Of a stretch of 39,810 bases of DNA, positions 18,635 to 28,738 are shown piece after piece (position 1 is the first letter of the stretch; each line of letters starts with the position of its first letter). Source of the stretch: Gammaproteobacteria bacterium (GTDB taxonomy: Bacteria > Pseudomonadota > Gammaproteobacteria > Chromatiales > Chromatiaceae). The notes under the pieces are model-generated. The model ran no database searches, was not told the origin of the DNA, and saw nothing but the letters and a program-made list of their open reading frames with translations. The DNA lies in assembly GCA_011389885.1 (NCBI GenBank), contig JAABTK010000043.1, positions 1 to 39,810 of the forward strand, in the 5' to 3' direction. A program made the position numbers and the translations under genes.

Positions 18635-20692
18635 TCAATCCCTGCCTGCGGCATTGAAGCGGGCCTCCAGTTCGGGGCTGAGCGCGGTAAAGCGCACCGT
18701 CCAGGCCCCCTCCTCGCGCGCCACGGTCTTGGCGTAGGCCTCCTGGTCGGCCCGCGGGGGGTCCGGGATGCGCAAGATCAAATTGGTCAAAAGCTCCAGC
18801 TCGCCGGCCTCCACCTCCAGCCGCGCGCGCCCCTCGCCGTAGGCGGTCATCCGCCCCGCCAGCTCCACGTCCGTCAACTGCTTGCCGTCCAGCGGCGTCA
18901 CCCGCAGCGCGAGCGGCCGTTGCAGCGGCCCAAGCCTTTGCTGCAAGCGGTTCAGGCGCAGCTCGTAGGGCGCCCCGATACCCAGCACCTCAAAGATCTC
19001 AATCGCCTCGGGCACCCCCTTGGGCCGCACCTGATAGCGTTGGCCCAGCTCCAACCGCCCGGCGAGCCCCTGCATCACCGGCTCGGAAACCAGGATCTGG
19101 CCGCCCACGGTATAACCCTCAATGCGGCCGGTGAGGTTCACCTCCTTGCCCACCACCGAAAACTTGGCGCGCCGCGCCGAGCCGACGTTGCCCACCACCG
19201 CCTCGCCGGTGTTGATGCCGATGCCCATCTCCAGCCGCGGCCGCCCCGCAGCCAGATTGTCGGCGTTGACCTCGGCCATGGCGTTCTGCAAGGCCACCGC
19301 GCAGGCCACCGCCCGCGGCAGGTGATCGTCGCTCGGCAAAGGCGCGCCGAACAGCACGAACAGCGCATCGCCGATAATCTCATTGACGGTGCCCCGGTAG
19401 CGCTCGCAGATCTCTACCAGCGGCTCGAAATAGCGGTTCAGCAAATCCACCACCTGCTCCGGCGGCAGCCGCTCCGAAAGCGCGGTAAAGCCCCGCAGAT
19501 CGGTCATCATCAGGGTCAGCGCCCGGCGCTCGCCGCCCAGCTCCAGCGCCCCCGGCGTCTCCAGCAGGGTGTTCACCACCTCCGGCGACTGAAAGCGCCC
19601 GAACACGTCCTTCACCCGTTCCCGATCCCGCAGGCCCTCGATCATGCGATTCATCCGCTCGCCGAGCTGGCCGATTTCATCCCGCCGCCGCAAATCCGGC
19701 ACCTCGGCCGCAAAATCGCCCCGCCCCACCCGCTCCGCCACCGACTCGATCAACAACACCGGCCGACTGATGCGCCGCGCCAGAAGCCAGGCCGCCAACA
19801 CCGCCAGGCCCACGCCCAGCGCCATCCAGCCCAGCAGTGCGTTGCGCATCTGCGCCACCGGCAGATAGGCGGTGCCCTGCGCGCGCTCGGCCAGCACCGC
19901 CCAGGGCAGGCGCTCGGACAGCGCATAACCGCCCAGCATCGGCGCCCCGTCCGCGGCCTCGAAGGGCATCACCCCCACCTGCCCGGCGCCCGCCGCCAAG
20001 GACTCGCGCGCCCGCTGCAACAGCGGCGAATCCGCCCCGGCCTCGAACAGAAAACCGTCATCCCGCGACCACAGCGCCAGCGCCCCGGTGCGGTTAAAGG
20101 GATGGCGCTGCAAACGCTCGCGCAGCCGCCCCAAATCCACCCGCGCCAGCAAGATCGCCTGACGCCCGCCGAGCGGGCGCGCAAGCTCCGCCGCCAAATC
20201 CAACACCCAGGCCCCCAGCTCCGGCGCCCGCCGCGCCCCCAGCGGGGTCATGCGCGCCCCCGGATTCAGCGCCGCCAGCTCCGCATGCGGCCGCCCCAGC
20301 ACCCGCGCCGGATCCTCGCCGCGGGCGCGCAAGCGCTCGGTCGCGCGCTGCTGCGCCGCCAGCACCGGCTCGCCGCCCGCCACCGACAGTTGCAGCGCGA
20401 TCAAATCCGGGGCCGCGCTAATGCGCTCCAGCAACGCCAGCTTCGCGCCCGCATCCACCTTGGGGTCATCCAGCGCCCCGCGCAACACATCCAGCGGCGC
20501 CAGCCACTGATTCAAAAACAGCGCATCCACCTCATCCGCCAACCCCTGCGCGGCCTGCAGCAACTCATCATTAACCGCACTCTTCAACGCCGCCTCGGTC
20601 TTCTGCAACAGCATCACGCCCGCCAGACCAATCGGAAACACCGCCAGAATCACCGAAAAAATCAGCAACCTGGAATAAAGACCTAAACGCAC
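18635..20692 (-). CDS. Membrane class III nucleotide cyclase with periplasmic sensor and HAMP
   Basis: The 685-residue protein has a TM helix at 8-29, a large periplasmic dCache/CHASE-like sensor (about 30-285), a second TM at 286-304, a HAMP linker (305-360) and a cyclase domain (about 390-550). A C-terminal extension of about 130 residues follows. Metal-binding Asp398 (MTDLRGF) and Asp442 (IIGDALF) are present, and transition-state Asn519 and Arg523 (VNLTGR) are intact. The base-selecting Lys of adenylate cyclases is Glu438, and the second selector position is Ser512, so the nucleotide made (cAMP or cGMP) is uncertain. The GD of the usual VIGDxVN is GK here. GTG 20692 has AGGAGAGG six bases upstream. 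Confidence 0.9.
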   Translation of the reverse strand: MRLGLYSRLLIFSVILAVFPIGLAGVMLLQKTEAALKSAVNDELLQAAQGLADEVDALFLNQWLAPLDVLRGALDDPKVDAGAKLALLERISAAPDLIALQLSVAGGEPVLAAQQRATERLRARGEDPARVLGRPHAELAALNPGARMTPLGARRAPELGAWVLDLAAELARPLGGRQAILLARVDLGRLRERLQRHPFNRTGALALWSRDDGFLFEAGADSPLLQRARESLAAGAGQVGVMPFEAADGAPMLGGYALSERLPWAVLAERAQGTAYLPVAQMRNALLGWMALGVGLAVLAAWLLARRISRPVLLIESVAERVGRGDFAAEVPDLRRRDEIGQLGERMNRMIEGLRDRERVKDVFGRFQSPEVVNTLLETPGALELGGERRALTLMMTDLRGFTALSERLPPEQVVDLLNRYFEPLVEICERYRGTVNEIIGDALFVLFGAPLPSDDHLPRAVACAVALQNAMAEVNADNLAAGRPRLEMGIGINTGEAVVGNVGSARRAKFSVVGKEVNLTGRIEGYTVGGQILVSEPVMQGLAGRLELGQRYQVRPKGVPEAIEIFEVLGIGAPYELRLNRLQQRLGPLQRPLALRVTPLDGKQLTDVELAGRMTAYGEGRARLEVEAGELELLTNLILRIPDPPRADQEAYAKTVAREEGAWTVRFTALSPELEARFNAAGRD

Positions 20693-21070
20693 CGCAGCCT
20701 CTCCTATAGCAAGAGCCTCTAACCAAACCCCGCCGTACAGCCCAGGGGCGCCAAGCCCCCTTGGGGTACACGCCTTGGCGCGTGCGCGCTAGTCTCGCAC
20801 AGCCCAAGGGCTGTACTCCAGCGGGATCGCCCGGCTAGAGCCGCGACCGCCGAACCAGGCCAGCCGCACCACAAGGCAACCCAAGCCCCCTCTGCGGGCC
20901 TAAAGGCCGTTGCGGCCGCTATTGACACGCGGGCGTAAAGGCCTCGGTCGGGGCGGGCTGGCGGCGAGCGCCCTTTGACAACGCGTCCCCGAGGGGCCAT
21001 CCTTGGCGGTTGTTCGGGCCGGCGCGGTGTCGGCGCCTGTACCCATGCTAACCCAACGAAGGCTATGTCG
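20693..21070. other. Gene-free spacer between the cyclase and the DUF3127 gene
   Basis: The spacer separates two divergent genes and holds the ribosome sites of both (AGGAGAGG near 20699-20706; GAAGG at 21057-21062). It is GC-rich with short repeats: GGGCTGTACTCC-like and CCAAGCCCCCT strings occur twice, and CCCTCTGCGGGCCTAA (about 20888-20903) is a distant relative of the dispersed CTCTGCG repeat. Two TTGACA strings occur on the plus strand (20922, 20975) but no -10 box lies at the right distance. Confidence 0.55.
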
Positions 21071-21409
21071 ATGGAGATTTCCGGAAAAATTGTTCAAATC
21101 CTGCCGGAGAAGTCCGGCGAGTCGGCCCGCGGCCCGTGGCGGAAGCAGGAATACATCCTCGAAACCCAGGGGCAATTCCCGAAGAGCGTCTGTTTCATGG
21201 TCTGGGGCGACAAGATCGATGAACTCGGGATTCGCGAGGGTCAGGAACTGGCGGTCTCGGTGGATATCGAGAGCCGGGAGTTTAAGGGCCGTTGGTACAC
21301 GGACGTAAAGGCGTGGCGGGTGGCGCCCCTGGGGGCCGGCGCCGAGGGGGATGCGCCGCCGCCTAGCGACGAGCCGCCGCCCTATGACGACGACAGCCTC
21401 CCGTTCTGA
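21071..21409 (+). CDS. DUF3127 small OB-fold-like protein with SSB-like acidic tip
   Basis: The 112-residue protein starts MEISGKIVQILPEKSGESAR and carries conserved WRKQEYILETQ, VCFMVWGDKIDEL and a FKGRWYTDVKAW strand, which I recognise as DUF3127. A disordered Pro/Asp/Glu linker leads to the C-terminus PPPYDDDSLPF. This resembles the DDDIPF tip by which SSB recruits repair and replication proteins. The family is described mainly from Bacteroidetes and its function is not established; a beta-barrel, nucleic-acid-binding role is inferred. ATG 21071 is preferred to ATG 21065, since GAAGG is then eight bases upstream. It stands alone between divergent neighbours, and the tail makes random similarity unlikely. 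Confidence 0.85.
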   Translation: MEISGKIVQILPEKSGESARGPWRKQEYILETQGQFPKSVCFMVWGDKIDELGIREGQELAVSVDIESREFKGRWYTDVKAWRVAPLGAGAEGDAPPPSDEPPPYDDDSLPF

Positions 21410-21471
21410 TGCCGTTGGGCGTTTAGCCTTCTGCTCTTGGGGGCGCCTATGCGTCAATAACGGAAACAGCC

Positions 21472-21540
21472 GTGGGAGCGGATTGCATCCGCGATGACGA
21501 GCGTACACGTTGCGATCAAGCCGCTATCGCGGCTAATCGT
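21472..21540. repeat. REP-like double-hairpin element
   Basis: GTGGGAGCGGATTGCATCCG begins a sequence of the common gammaproteobacterial REP type. The first hairpin is GCGGAT-TGC-ATCCGC (21478-21492) and the second is AGCCGC-TATC-GCGGCT (21519-21534). It lies after the convergent ends of the DUF3127 gene and ybaK and may also serve as a bidirectional terminator. RAYT transposases mobilise such elements; none is in this window. Confidence 0.7.
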
Positions 21541-21579
21541 TTAACACCGCGCCCGCGAGCTAAGCAGGGGCGCGCCGCC

Positions 21580-22053
21580 TTAGCGGGCGATCGGCGCGGC
21601 CTGGGCTTGCAAGAGTCGGATGAGGTCGCCGGGGGCGAGTTCGATTTCCAGGCCGCGCTTACCGGCGCTGATGTAGATGGTGTCGAAGCCTGCGGCGCTG
21701 TGGTCGATGACGGCGGGCAGTGGCTTGCGCTGGCCTAGCGGGCTGATGCCGCCGAGGACATAGCCGGTGGTGCGCGCGGCCAGTTTGGGCTCGGCCATGG
21801 CGGTCTTTTTGCCGCCTAAGGCGTTGGCGAGCGCCTTGAGGTCGAGTTGGCGGGATACCGGCACGATGCCCACGCCGAGGCGTTTCGGGTCGCCGTCCAA
21901 CTGCACCAGCAGGGTCTTAAACACCCGATTCGGGGCGACGCCTAAGGCCTCGGCCGCCTCTTCGCCATAGCTCCGGCGCTTGGGGTCGTGGGCGTACGCA
22001 TGCAGTTGGTGCGGGATTTTGGCCTTTTTGGCGGCATCGACCGCGGGGGTCAT
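21580..22053 (-). CDS. ybaK: Cys-tRNA(Pro)/Cys-tRNA(Cys) deacylase YbaK
   Basis: The 157-residue YbaK/EbsC protein hydrolyses misacylated Cys-tRNA(Pro). Conserved blocks are YGEEAAEALGV near the N-terminus, VFKTLLVQLDG with the catalytic Lys, GKKTAMAEP and GYVLGGISPLGQRKPLP, with Ile/Phe pairs at the C-terminus. The start ATG 22053 overlaps the iscX stop by four bases (ATGA), so ybaK is the distal gene of the isc operon. A link between Cys-tRNA editing and cysteine use for Fe-S clusters is tempting but not proven. The gene ends before the REP-like element. Confidence 0.92.
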   Translation of the reverse strand: MTPAVDAAKKAKIPHQLHAYAHDPKRRSYGEEAAEALGVAPNRVFKTLLVQLDGDPKRLGVGIVPVSRQLDLKALANALGGKKTAMAEPKLAARTTGYVLGGISPLGQRKPLPAVIDHSAAGFDTIYISAGKRGLEIELAPGDLIRLLQAQAAPIAR

Positions 22054-22250
22054 TCCCGCTCTTCGATCCAGGCCATTTGGATGGCCTCCAGGATCTTCTC
22101 ACCGGAGCGGTCGGGGTGGTCGTCGAACTCCGGCAGCTCCAGCACCCATTGGCGCAGGTCCACGAAGTTGACGTGCGCGGGGTCGGCGTCGGGGCGGGCC
22201 TCGTCGAGTTCGATGGCGAGGTCCTGGGTGTCGGTCCATTTGAGGCTCAT
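22050..22250 (-). CDS. iscX: IscX (YfhJ), frataxin-like regulator of Fe-S assembly
   Basis: The 66-residue acidic protein MSLKWTDTQDLAIELDEA matches IscX/YfhJ, including the conserved VNFVDLRQWVLELPEFDD and IQMAWIEERE. It binds IscS and iron and tunes cluster assembly. It is last of the core isc genes, 13 bases after fdx, and its TGA overlaps the ybaK ATG. Confidence 0.95.
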   Translation of the reverse strand: MSLKWTDTQDLAIELDEARPDADPAHVNFVDLRQWVLELPEFDDHPDRSGEKILEAIQMAWIEERE

Positions 22251-22263
22251 GGCTGGGGTTCTC

Positions 22264-22598
22264 TCAGTGTTTTTCCGAAACCATGTTAATGGTGTATTTG
22301 GGGATCTCCACCACCAAGTCTTCGTCCGCCACCAGGGCTTGGCAACTGAGGCGGGATTCGGGCTCCAGGCCCCAGGCCTTGTCCAGCATGTCTTCCTCGT
22401 CCTCGGAGGCCTCGTTCAGCGAGTCGTAGCCCTCGCGCACGATGACATGGCAGGTGGTGCAGGCGCAGGATTTTTCGCAGGCGTGTTCGATGTCGATGCC
22501 GTTATCGAGCGCGGCGTCGATGATGCTCACGCCGGGCTCCGCCTCGATCATGGCCCCCTCGGGGCAGATTTCCTCGTGGGGCAGAAAGATGATTTTGC

Positions 22599-22602
<4 letters not shown>
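22264..22602 (-). CDS. fdx: ISC-type 2Fe-2S ferredoxin
   Basis: The 112-residue adrenodoxin-type ferredoxin has four ligand cysteines in [10 protein letters not shown] and SRLSCQAL, and the acidic interaction surface [10 protein letters not shown]. It supplies electrons for IscU cluster assembly. ATG 22602 overlaps the hscA TGA by four bases, so it is translationally coupled. Order hscA-fdx-iscX is canonical. Confidence 0.96.
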
Positions 22603-24470
<1,868 letters not shown>

Positions 24471-25016
24471 TTAGAGTGCCTCGTCCAGTTCGGCTTCCAG
24501 TTGTTCGGCGTCTTGGCGGAGCTTGCGCAGGAATTGCATCTTCAGCAGCAGCTCGCGCGCGGCCTCAAGCTTTTCGGGCGCGGCCTGATCGAGGTAACCG
24601 GCCATGTCTTCGGCCATAATCTCCAGCCGCCGATCCAGGCCCGCCACCAAGGCCGAGATGGTTTGGTACGGGTCGGGCGTGTTGCGCGCCGCGGCCAGCT
24701 CTTCGCGCAGCTCCATTTGCTCCATCAGGAACTCGGGGTCGTGGGCGGTCTGGTGGTCCGCGCCCAGGTCCGCGCCCTTGAGTTCCAGCAGGTAACGCGC
24801 CCGCTTGAGCGGATCGCGCAGGGTGCTGTAGGCCTCGTTAAGGTGGCTGCTGGCCTGCATGGATAGCCGGCGCTGCTGATCCGAACCGCCGGCGAAGCGG
24901 TCGGGATGCAGCTCGCGCTGCAGCTCCCGGTAGCGTCCGGCCAGCTTTTCCTGGTCCGCCGCGTAATCCACCGGCAGCCCCAGCAGTTCAAAGTAGTTTT
25001 TCGAGAAGTCCAACAT
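24471..25016 (-). CDS. hscB: Fe-S protein assembly co-chaperone HscB
   Basis: The 181-residue J-type co-chaperone has the HPD motif in RELHPDRFAGG (about 36-46) and the C-terminal three-helix domain (DPEFLMEQMELREEL) that binds IscU. It stimulates the HscA ATPase. Its stop touches the hscA start; the start ATG 25016 is four bases after iscA. Confidence 0.95.
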   Translation of the reverse strand: MLDFSKNYFELLGLPVDYAADQEKLAGRYRELQRELHPDRFAGGSDQQRRLSMQASSHLNEAYSTLRDPLKRARYLLELKGADLGADHQTAHDPEFLMEQMELREELAAARNTPDPYQTISALVAGLDRRLEIMAEDMAGYLDQAAPEKLEAARELLLKMQFLRKLRQDAEQLEAELDEAL

Positions 25017-25020
25017 CGGA

Positions 25021-25344
25021 TCAGACGGTGAAGCTTTCGCCGCAGCCGCAGGCCGCCTTTTCGTTGGGGTTGTTGAACTTAAAGCCCTCGTTCAGCCCCT
25101 CTTTGCCGTAGTCGAGCTCGGTGCCGTCGAGGTAGGCCAGGCTTTTTGGATCCACGATCACGGTAACGCCGTGGTCCTCAAAGACCTGGTCCTCCGCTTC
25201 CGCCGCGTCGGCGAACTCCAGCACATAGGCCATGCCGGAGCAGCCGGAGGTCTTGACCGCGAGGCGGATGCCGAGGCCCTTGCCGCGACTGAGAAGGAAG
25301 GACTGCACACGCTCGGCGGCGGATTCGGTCATGGTTATGGCCAT
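25021..25344 (-). CDS. iscA: A-type Fe-S carrier IscA
   Basis: The 107-residue A-type carrier has the three conserved Cys in [12 protein letters not shown] and CGCGESF. ATG 25344 is preceded by AGGAG eight bases upstream. It transfers clusters from the IscU scaffold to apo-proteins and lies 41 bases after iscU. The presence of iscA within the operon is the classic gammaproteobacterial layout. Confidence 0.96.
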   Translation of the reverse strand: MAITMTESAAERVQSFLLSRGKGLGIRLAVKTSGCSGMAYVLEFADAAEAEDQVFEDHGVTVIVDPKSLAYLDGTELDYGKEGLNEGFKFNNPNEKAACGCGESFTV

Positions 25345-25385
25345 TGCTTCGGCTCCTGTCTAGTTGCTTGCTAAGGGCAGCGGGA

Positions 25386-25781
25386 TCAGGTCGGTTCCTT
25401 TTGTCCCAGCTTATCGGTGTAGTCGCGCACCGCGGCCTTAATGGCGTCTTCGGCCAATACCGAGCAATGCACCTTCACCGGCGGCAGCGCCAGCTCCTCG
25501 GCGATTTGGGAGTTTTTGATCTGCTGCGCCTCTTCCAGGGTCTTGCCCTTCACCCATTCGGTGAGCAGGCTGCTAGAGGCGATGGCCGAGCCGCAGCCGT
25601 AGGTTTTGAACTTGGCGTCTTCAATCACGCCGTTGGCGCCCACCTTGATCTGCAAGCGCATCACGTCGCCGCAGGCCGGCGCGCCCACCATGCCGGTGCC
25701 CACGGCCGTATCGTCTTTGTCCATGGTGCCCACGTTACGCGGATTTTCGTAGTGGTCCAGGACCTTATCGCTGTATGCCAT
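25386..25781 (-). CDS. iscU: Fe-S scaffold IscU
   Basis: The 131-residue scaffold has all three ligand cysteines (APACGDVM, YGCGSAIAS, VHCSVLAEDA), the metal-binding Asp and the HscA recognition peptide LPPVK just before the third Cys. The N-terminus MAYSDKVLDHYENPRNVG is typical. It receives sulfur from IscS, encoded 40 bases upstream. Confidence 0.97.
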   Translation of the reverse strand: MAYSDKVLDHYENPRNVGTMDKDDTAVGTGMVGAPACGDVMRLQIKVGANGVIEDAKFKTYGCGSAIASSSLLTEWVKGKTLEEAQQIKNSQIAEELALPPVKVHCSVLAEDAIKAAVRDYTDKLGQKEPT

Positions 25782-25821
25782 CGCTATACCCTCACTGCGT
25801 TGAGTCTGCTCGGGAGGCCGC

Positions 25822-27036
25822 TCAGTGCGCCGCCCATTCCATCGATTTGAGGTCGATGCCCTCTTTGAACATATCCCATAGGGGGGAGAGTTCGCGCAAT
25901 CGGTTCACCTGTTCATGGATCTTGCTGACGACATGGTCGATCTCCTCCTCCGTGGTGAAGCGACCGATGGTGAAACGGATGGAGCTGTGCGCCAGTTCGT
26001 CGTCGCGACCGATGGCGCGCAACACATAGCTCGGCTCCAGACTGGCCGAGGTGCAGGCGGAGCCGGAGGACACCGCCATGTCCTTCAGCGCCATAATCAG
26101 GGACTCGCCTTCCACATAGGCGAAGCTGATATTGAGGTTGCCGGGGATGCGGTGCTCCAGATCGCCGTTCACATACACCTCTTCCAGGTCCTTCACCCCG
26201 TCGAGCAGCCGCTGGCGCAGGGCCAGGATGTGCGCATTGTCGGCCTCCCTTTCCTCGCCGGCGATCCGGAAGGCCTCGCCCATACCCACGATTTGGTGCG
26301 TGGGCAGGGTGCCGGAGCGCAGACCGCGCTCGTGACCGCCGCCATGCATTTGCGCCTCCAGCCGCACCCGGGGCTTGCGCCGCACATACAGTGCGCCGAT
26401 GCCCTTGGGGCCATAGGCCTTGTGTGCGGAAAGCGACATGAGGTCCACCTTCATCGCGTTGACGTCAATAGGGGCCTTGCCCGGGCTTTGCGCCGCGTCT
26501 ACATGCAGCAGGATCTTGCGCCCGCGGGTGATTTCGCCAATGGCGCCGATGTCCTGAATCACCCCGATCTCGTTATTCACATGCATAATCGAGACCAGAA
26601 TCGTGTCGCTGCGTAGGGCCGCCTCCAGTTTCTTTAGATCGATCAGGCCGCTGGGCTCGGGGTCGAGATAGGTCACCTCGAAGCCTTCGCGCTCCAACTG
26701 GCGGCAGGTGTCCAACACCGCCTTGTGCTCGGTCTTGCAGGTGACGATGTGCTTGCCCTTTTTTTGATAAAAATGCGCCGCGCCCTTAATCGCCAAGTTG
26801 TCCGACTCGGTGGCCCCGGAGGTCCAAACAATCTCCTTGGAGTCGGCCCCGATTAGGTCCGCCACCTGCTGACGCGCCACCTGCACCGCCTCTTCCGCCT
26901 GCCAGCCGTAGGGGTGGGAGCGCGAGGCCGGATTGCCGAAATTGCCGTCCAGGGTCAGGCACTGGCAGATCTTCTCCGCCACCCTCGGGTCCACCGGGGT
27001 GGTGGCCGAGTAATCCATATAAATCGGTAGTTTCAT
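25822..27036 (-). CDS. iscS: Cysteine desulfurase IscS
   Basis: The 404-residue PLP enzyme removes sulfur from cysteine. PLP lysine is in [12 protein letters not shown], and the catalytic loop [16 protein letters not shown] carries the persulfide Cys. The C-terminal motif [13 protein letters not shown] is the IscU-docking tail. ATG 27036 ([15 protein letters not shown]) is preferred to the longer frame to 27063, because GGAGTC lies about seven bases upstream and the normal start is restored. It is 60 bases after iscR, within the same transcript. Confidence 0.97.
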   Translation of the reverse strand: MKLPIYMDYSATTPVDPRVAEKICQCLTLDGNFGNPASRSHPYGWQAEEAVQVARQQVADLIGADSKEIVWTSGATESDNLAIKGAAHFYQKKGKHIVTCKTEHKAVLDTCRQLEREGFEVTYLDPEPSGLIDLKKLEAALRSDTILVSIMHVNNEIGVIQDIGAIGEITRGRKILLHVDAAQSPGKAPIDVNAMKVDLMSLSAHKAYGPKGIGALYVRRKPRVRLEAQMHGGGHERGLRSGTLPTHQIVGMGEAFRIAGEEREADNAHILALRQRLLDGVKDLEEVYVNGDLEHRIPGNLNISFAYVEGESLIMALKDMAVSSGSACTSASLEPSYVLRAIGRDDELAHSSIRFTIGRFTTEEEIDHVVSKIHEQVNRLRELSPLWDMFKEGIDLKSMEWAAH

Positions 27037-27096
27037 GGCTGACTCCGTGTATGTCTGGTGCAATGCGCCCCGCTGGGGCGTTGAATTCGCCTAAGG

Positions 27097-27603
27097 CTAA
27101 GTTTTGTTTTTCGCCGGCTCGCGAAACCGCGTGCGGCAGTCGGGTTGCGACGGCTGCACCTCGGGCGGACCCTGATCCTGCCGCTGGGCCACCGATTGCA
27201 CGCCGCGCCTTTGCATCAGCTCGCGTAAGCTGATTTCCCCCAGGTACTCATAGATGCGGTCACTAAGATCCCGCCACAAGTCATGGGTCAGGCAGCGCTC
27301 GTTGTTCTGGCAGTTGTGGGCCCCGCGGCAGCGGGTGGTGTCCACGTTTTCGTCCACCGCCAGAATCACCTCGGCGATATGGATCTCCGCGGCGTCGCGC
27401 CCCAGCTTGTAACCGCCGCCGGGTCCCCGCACACTGGACACCAAATCCCGCTTACGCAAGCGGGCGAATAGCTGCTCCAGGTAGGAAAGGGAGATATTCT
27501 GCCTCTGCGCCACGTCGGCTAGGGTGATCGGCCCCTGCCCATCGTGGATGGCGAGATCCAGCATCGCGGTCACCGCATAGCGGCCTTTGGTCGTTAGCCT
27601 CAC
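27097..27603 (-). CDS. iscR: Fe-S cluster regulator IscR (Rrf2 family)
   Basis: The 168-residue Rrf2 regulator has an N-terminal winged helix ([18 protein letters not shown]) and the 2Fe-2S ligand cysteines in [17 protein letters not shown]. Holo-IscR represses isc and is the sensor of cluster supply. The start is GTG 27603 with GGAG at 27612-27615, eight bases upstream. A matching IscR box covers its promoter (27644-27668), so autorepression is very likely. The C-terminal tail after about residue 135 is basic and longer than in E. coli. Confidence 0.96.
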   Translation of the reverse strand: MRLTTKGRYAVTAMLDLAIHDGQGPITLADVAQRQNISLSYLEQLFARLRKRDLVSSVRGPGGGYKLGRDAAEIHIAEVILAVDENVDTTRCRGAHNCQNNERCLTHDLWRDLSDRIYEYLGEISLRELMQRRGVQSVAQRQDQGPPEVQPSQPDCRTRFREPAKNKT

Positions 27604-27635
27604 GGCTCAGGCTCCGTTTTGGGTTCGGTAGACCG

Positions 27636-27664
27636 ACTATAAAATAACCGAGTAATTCAGTCAA
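27636..27664 (-). promoter_or_regulatory. Sigma-70 promoter of the isc operon
   Basis: On the minus strand TTGACT (27664-27659) is followed by 17 bases and TATAGT (27641-27636), both five of six matches. The transcript would start near 27628, about 25 bases before the iscR GTG. Confidence 0.82.
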
Positions 27665-27668
27665 CTTT
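27644..27668. promoter_or_regulatory. IscR type 1 operator
   Basis: The minus strand matches 22 of 25 positions of the type 1 IscR consensus (ATASYYGACTRWWWYAGTCR plus RSTAT) as I recall it, including GTTGACT and CTCGGTTAT half-sites. It spans the -35 box and most of the spacer, the classic arrangement for 2Fe-2S-IscR repression of iscRSUA. Confidence 0.78.
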
Positions 27669-27706
27669 TTATCCGACTTTTTCCCGCGCCCCGGCCATTC
27701 CATCGC

Positions 27707-28501
27707 CTAGGGTTTGGGGTGCTCCCCTTCGCCCGAGGCGGCCGACCGAATGCGCACCAGCTCTTCTTCGGTGGAGACGATTTCGCAGGACTCCATCGGC
27801 GGCGCCGCATAGACCTCTTCCACGCCCAACTCCTTGAGCTTTTCGCACATGGACTGCATGCGCTTATCCATCACATGCATGTGGTCGAGCATGCAGTTGA
27901 TCGCGTGGGCCACCGGGTCCGGGGCGTCTTGGGTGGCCCCGTAGGCGTCAAAACCCATTTTGTCGGCGATGCTGGCGCGGTGCGCCTTTTCCGTCCCGAT
28001 CAAACGCCCGGGCACGCCCACCACAGTAGCCCCCTCGGGCACCGCCTTCACCACCACCGCATTGGAGCCGATGCGCGCCCGGGCGCCGATCTTAATCGGC
28101 CCCAGCACCTTGGCCCCGGCCCCGACCACCACGTCATCGCCCAAGGTCGGATGCCGCTTGCCTTTCTGCCAACTGGTGCCGCCGAGGGTGACGCCGTGAT
28201 ACAGGGTGCAATCGTCGCCGATTTCGGCGGTCTCGCCGATCACCACCCCCATGCCGTGGTCGATAAAAAACCGCCGCCCGATTTGCGCCCCCGGATGGAT
28301 TTCGATGCCCGTGAGCCAGCGCCCGAGGTGCGACACCATGCGCGCCGACCAGTGCCAACCCCGCAGCCAGAGCCGGTGGGCCAGGCGATGGAACAGCAAC
28401 GCATGCAGCCCGGGGTAGGCGGTTAGCACCTCCCACTGGCTACGCGCCGCCGGATCGCGTTCAAAGACGCAGGCGATATCTTCTTTGAGACGGTCGAACA
28501 T
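27707..28501 (-). CDS. cysE: Serine O-acetyltransferase
   Basis: The 264-residue left-handed beta-helix enzyme makes O-acetylserine for cysteine synthesis. It has the N-terminal helical domain ([14 protein letters not shown]), [19 protein letters not shown] with catalytic His, [29 protein letters not shown] and [12 protein letters not shown]. The C-terminal extension (about 200-264) is unusually long and Cys/Met/Glu-rich and may not be the standard CysK-binding tail. ATG 28501 is preferred to the TTG at 28513; neither has a good ribosome site. It is upstream of iscR in the same direction, as in many proteobacteria, linking cysteine supply to Fe-S assembly. Confidence 0.93.
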   Translation of the reverse strand: MFDRLKEDIACVFERDPAARSQWEVLTAYPGLHALLFHRLAHRLWLRGWHWSARMVSHLGRWLTGIEIHPGAQIGRRFFIDHGMGVVIGETAEIGDDCTLYHGVTLGGTSWQKGKRHPTLGDDVVVGAGAKVLGPIKIGARARIGSNAVVVKAVPEGATVVGVPGRLIGTEKAHRASIADKMGFDAYGATQDAPDPVAHAINCMLDHMHVMDKRMQSMCEKLKELGVEEVYAAPPMESCEIVSTEEELVRIRSAASGEGEHPKP

Positions 28502-28738
28502 TTTCAGATTCAATAACTTAGCAGCGGGGATCGGCTCCCCCTTAAAGACCGAGTAGTCTACTGCATTATTTTCGGTTTAGCGAGGAGGAAGTTACCCCGG
28601 TACGCCCGCCCGCAGCTCGCGGAAACAGCGGCCGATAGCAACGCAGAGGACCGCAGAGGGTTTTTGGCGCCGCAGGGGGGGCTTTGGCGGTGGCGGGCTT
28701 TGGCTGGGCCTGGGGCTCCGGTCGCCCCGGCTAAGCCC
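28502..28738. other. Spacer upstream of cysE with a repeat copy
   Basis: The spacer holds a leader hairpin GGGGA-TCGGC-TCCCC (about 28526-28540), a small inverted repeat AGTAG-N-CTACT near 28552-28562 and the dispersed repeat at 28640-28660. No strong sigma-70 promoter was fixed for cysE. The segment 28660-28738 is GC-rich filler up to the MFS gene stop. Confidence 0.5.
28640..28660 (+). repeat. Dispersed CGCAGAG repeat copy
   Basis: AACGCAGAGGACCGCAGAGG plus G is identical to the matching part of the copy at 9413-9447. It sits between cysE and the MFS exporter gene. Confidence 0.7.

Noticed and set aside
17612-20686. 1024-residue open frame on the plus strand
   Set aside because: It is antisense to the M43 protease and the cyclase and arises from GC-rich codons without stops. 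Its sequence is His/Gln/Arg-rich with no domain, while both antisense genes have clear motifs.
20922-20980. Two TTGACA boxes as promoters of the DUF3127 gene
   Set aside because: No -10 box occurs 16-18 bases downstream of either one.
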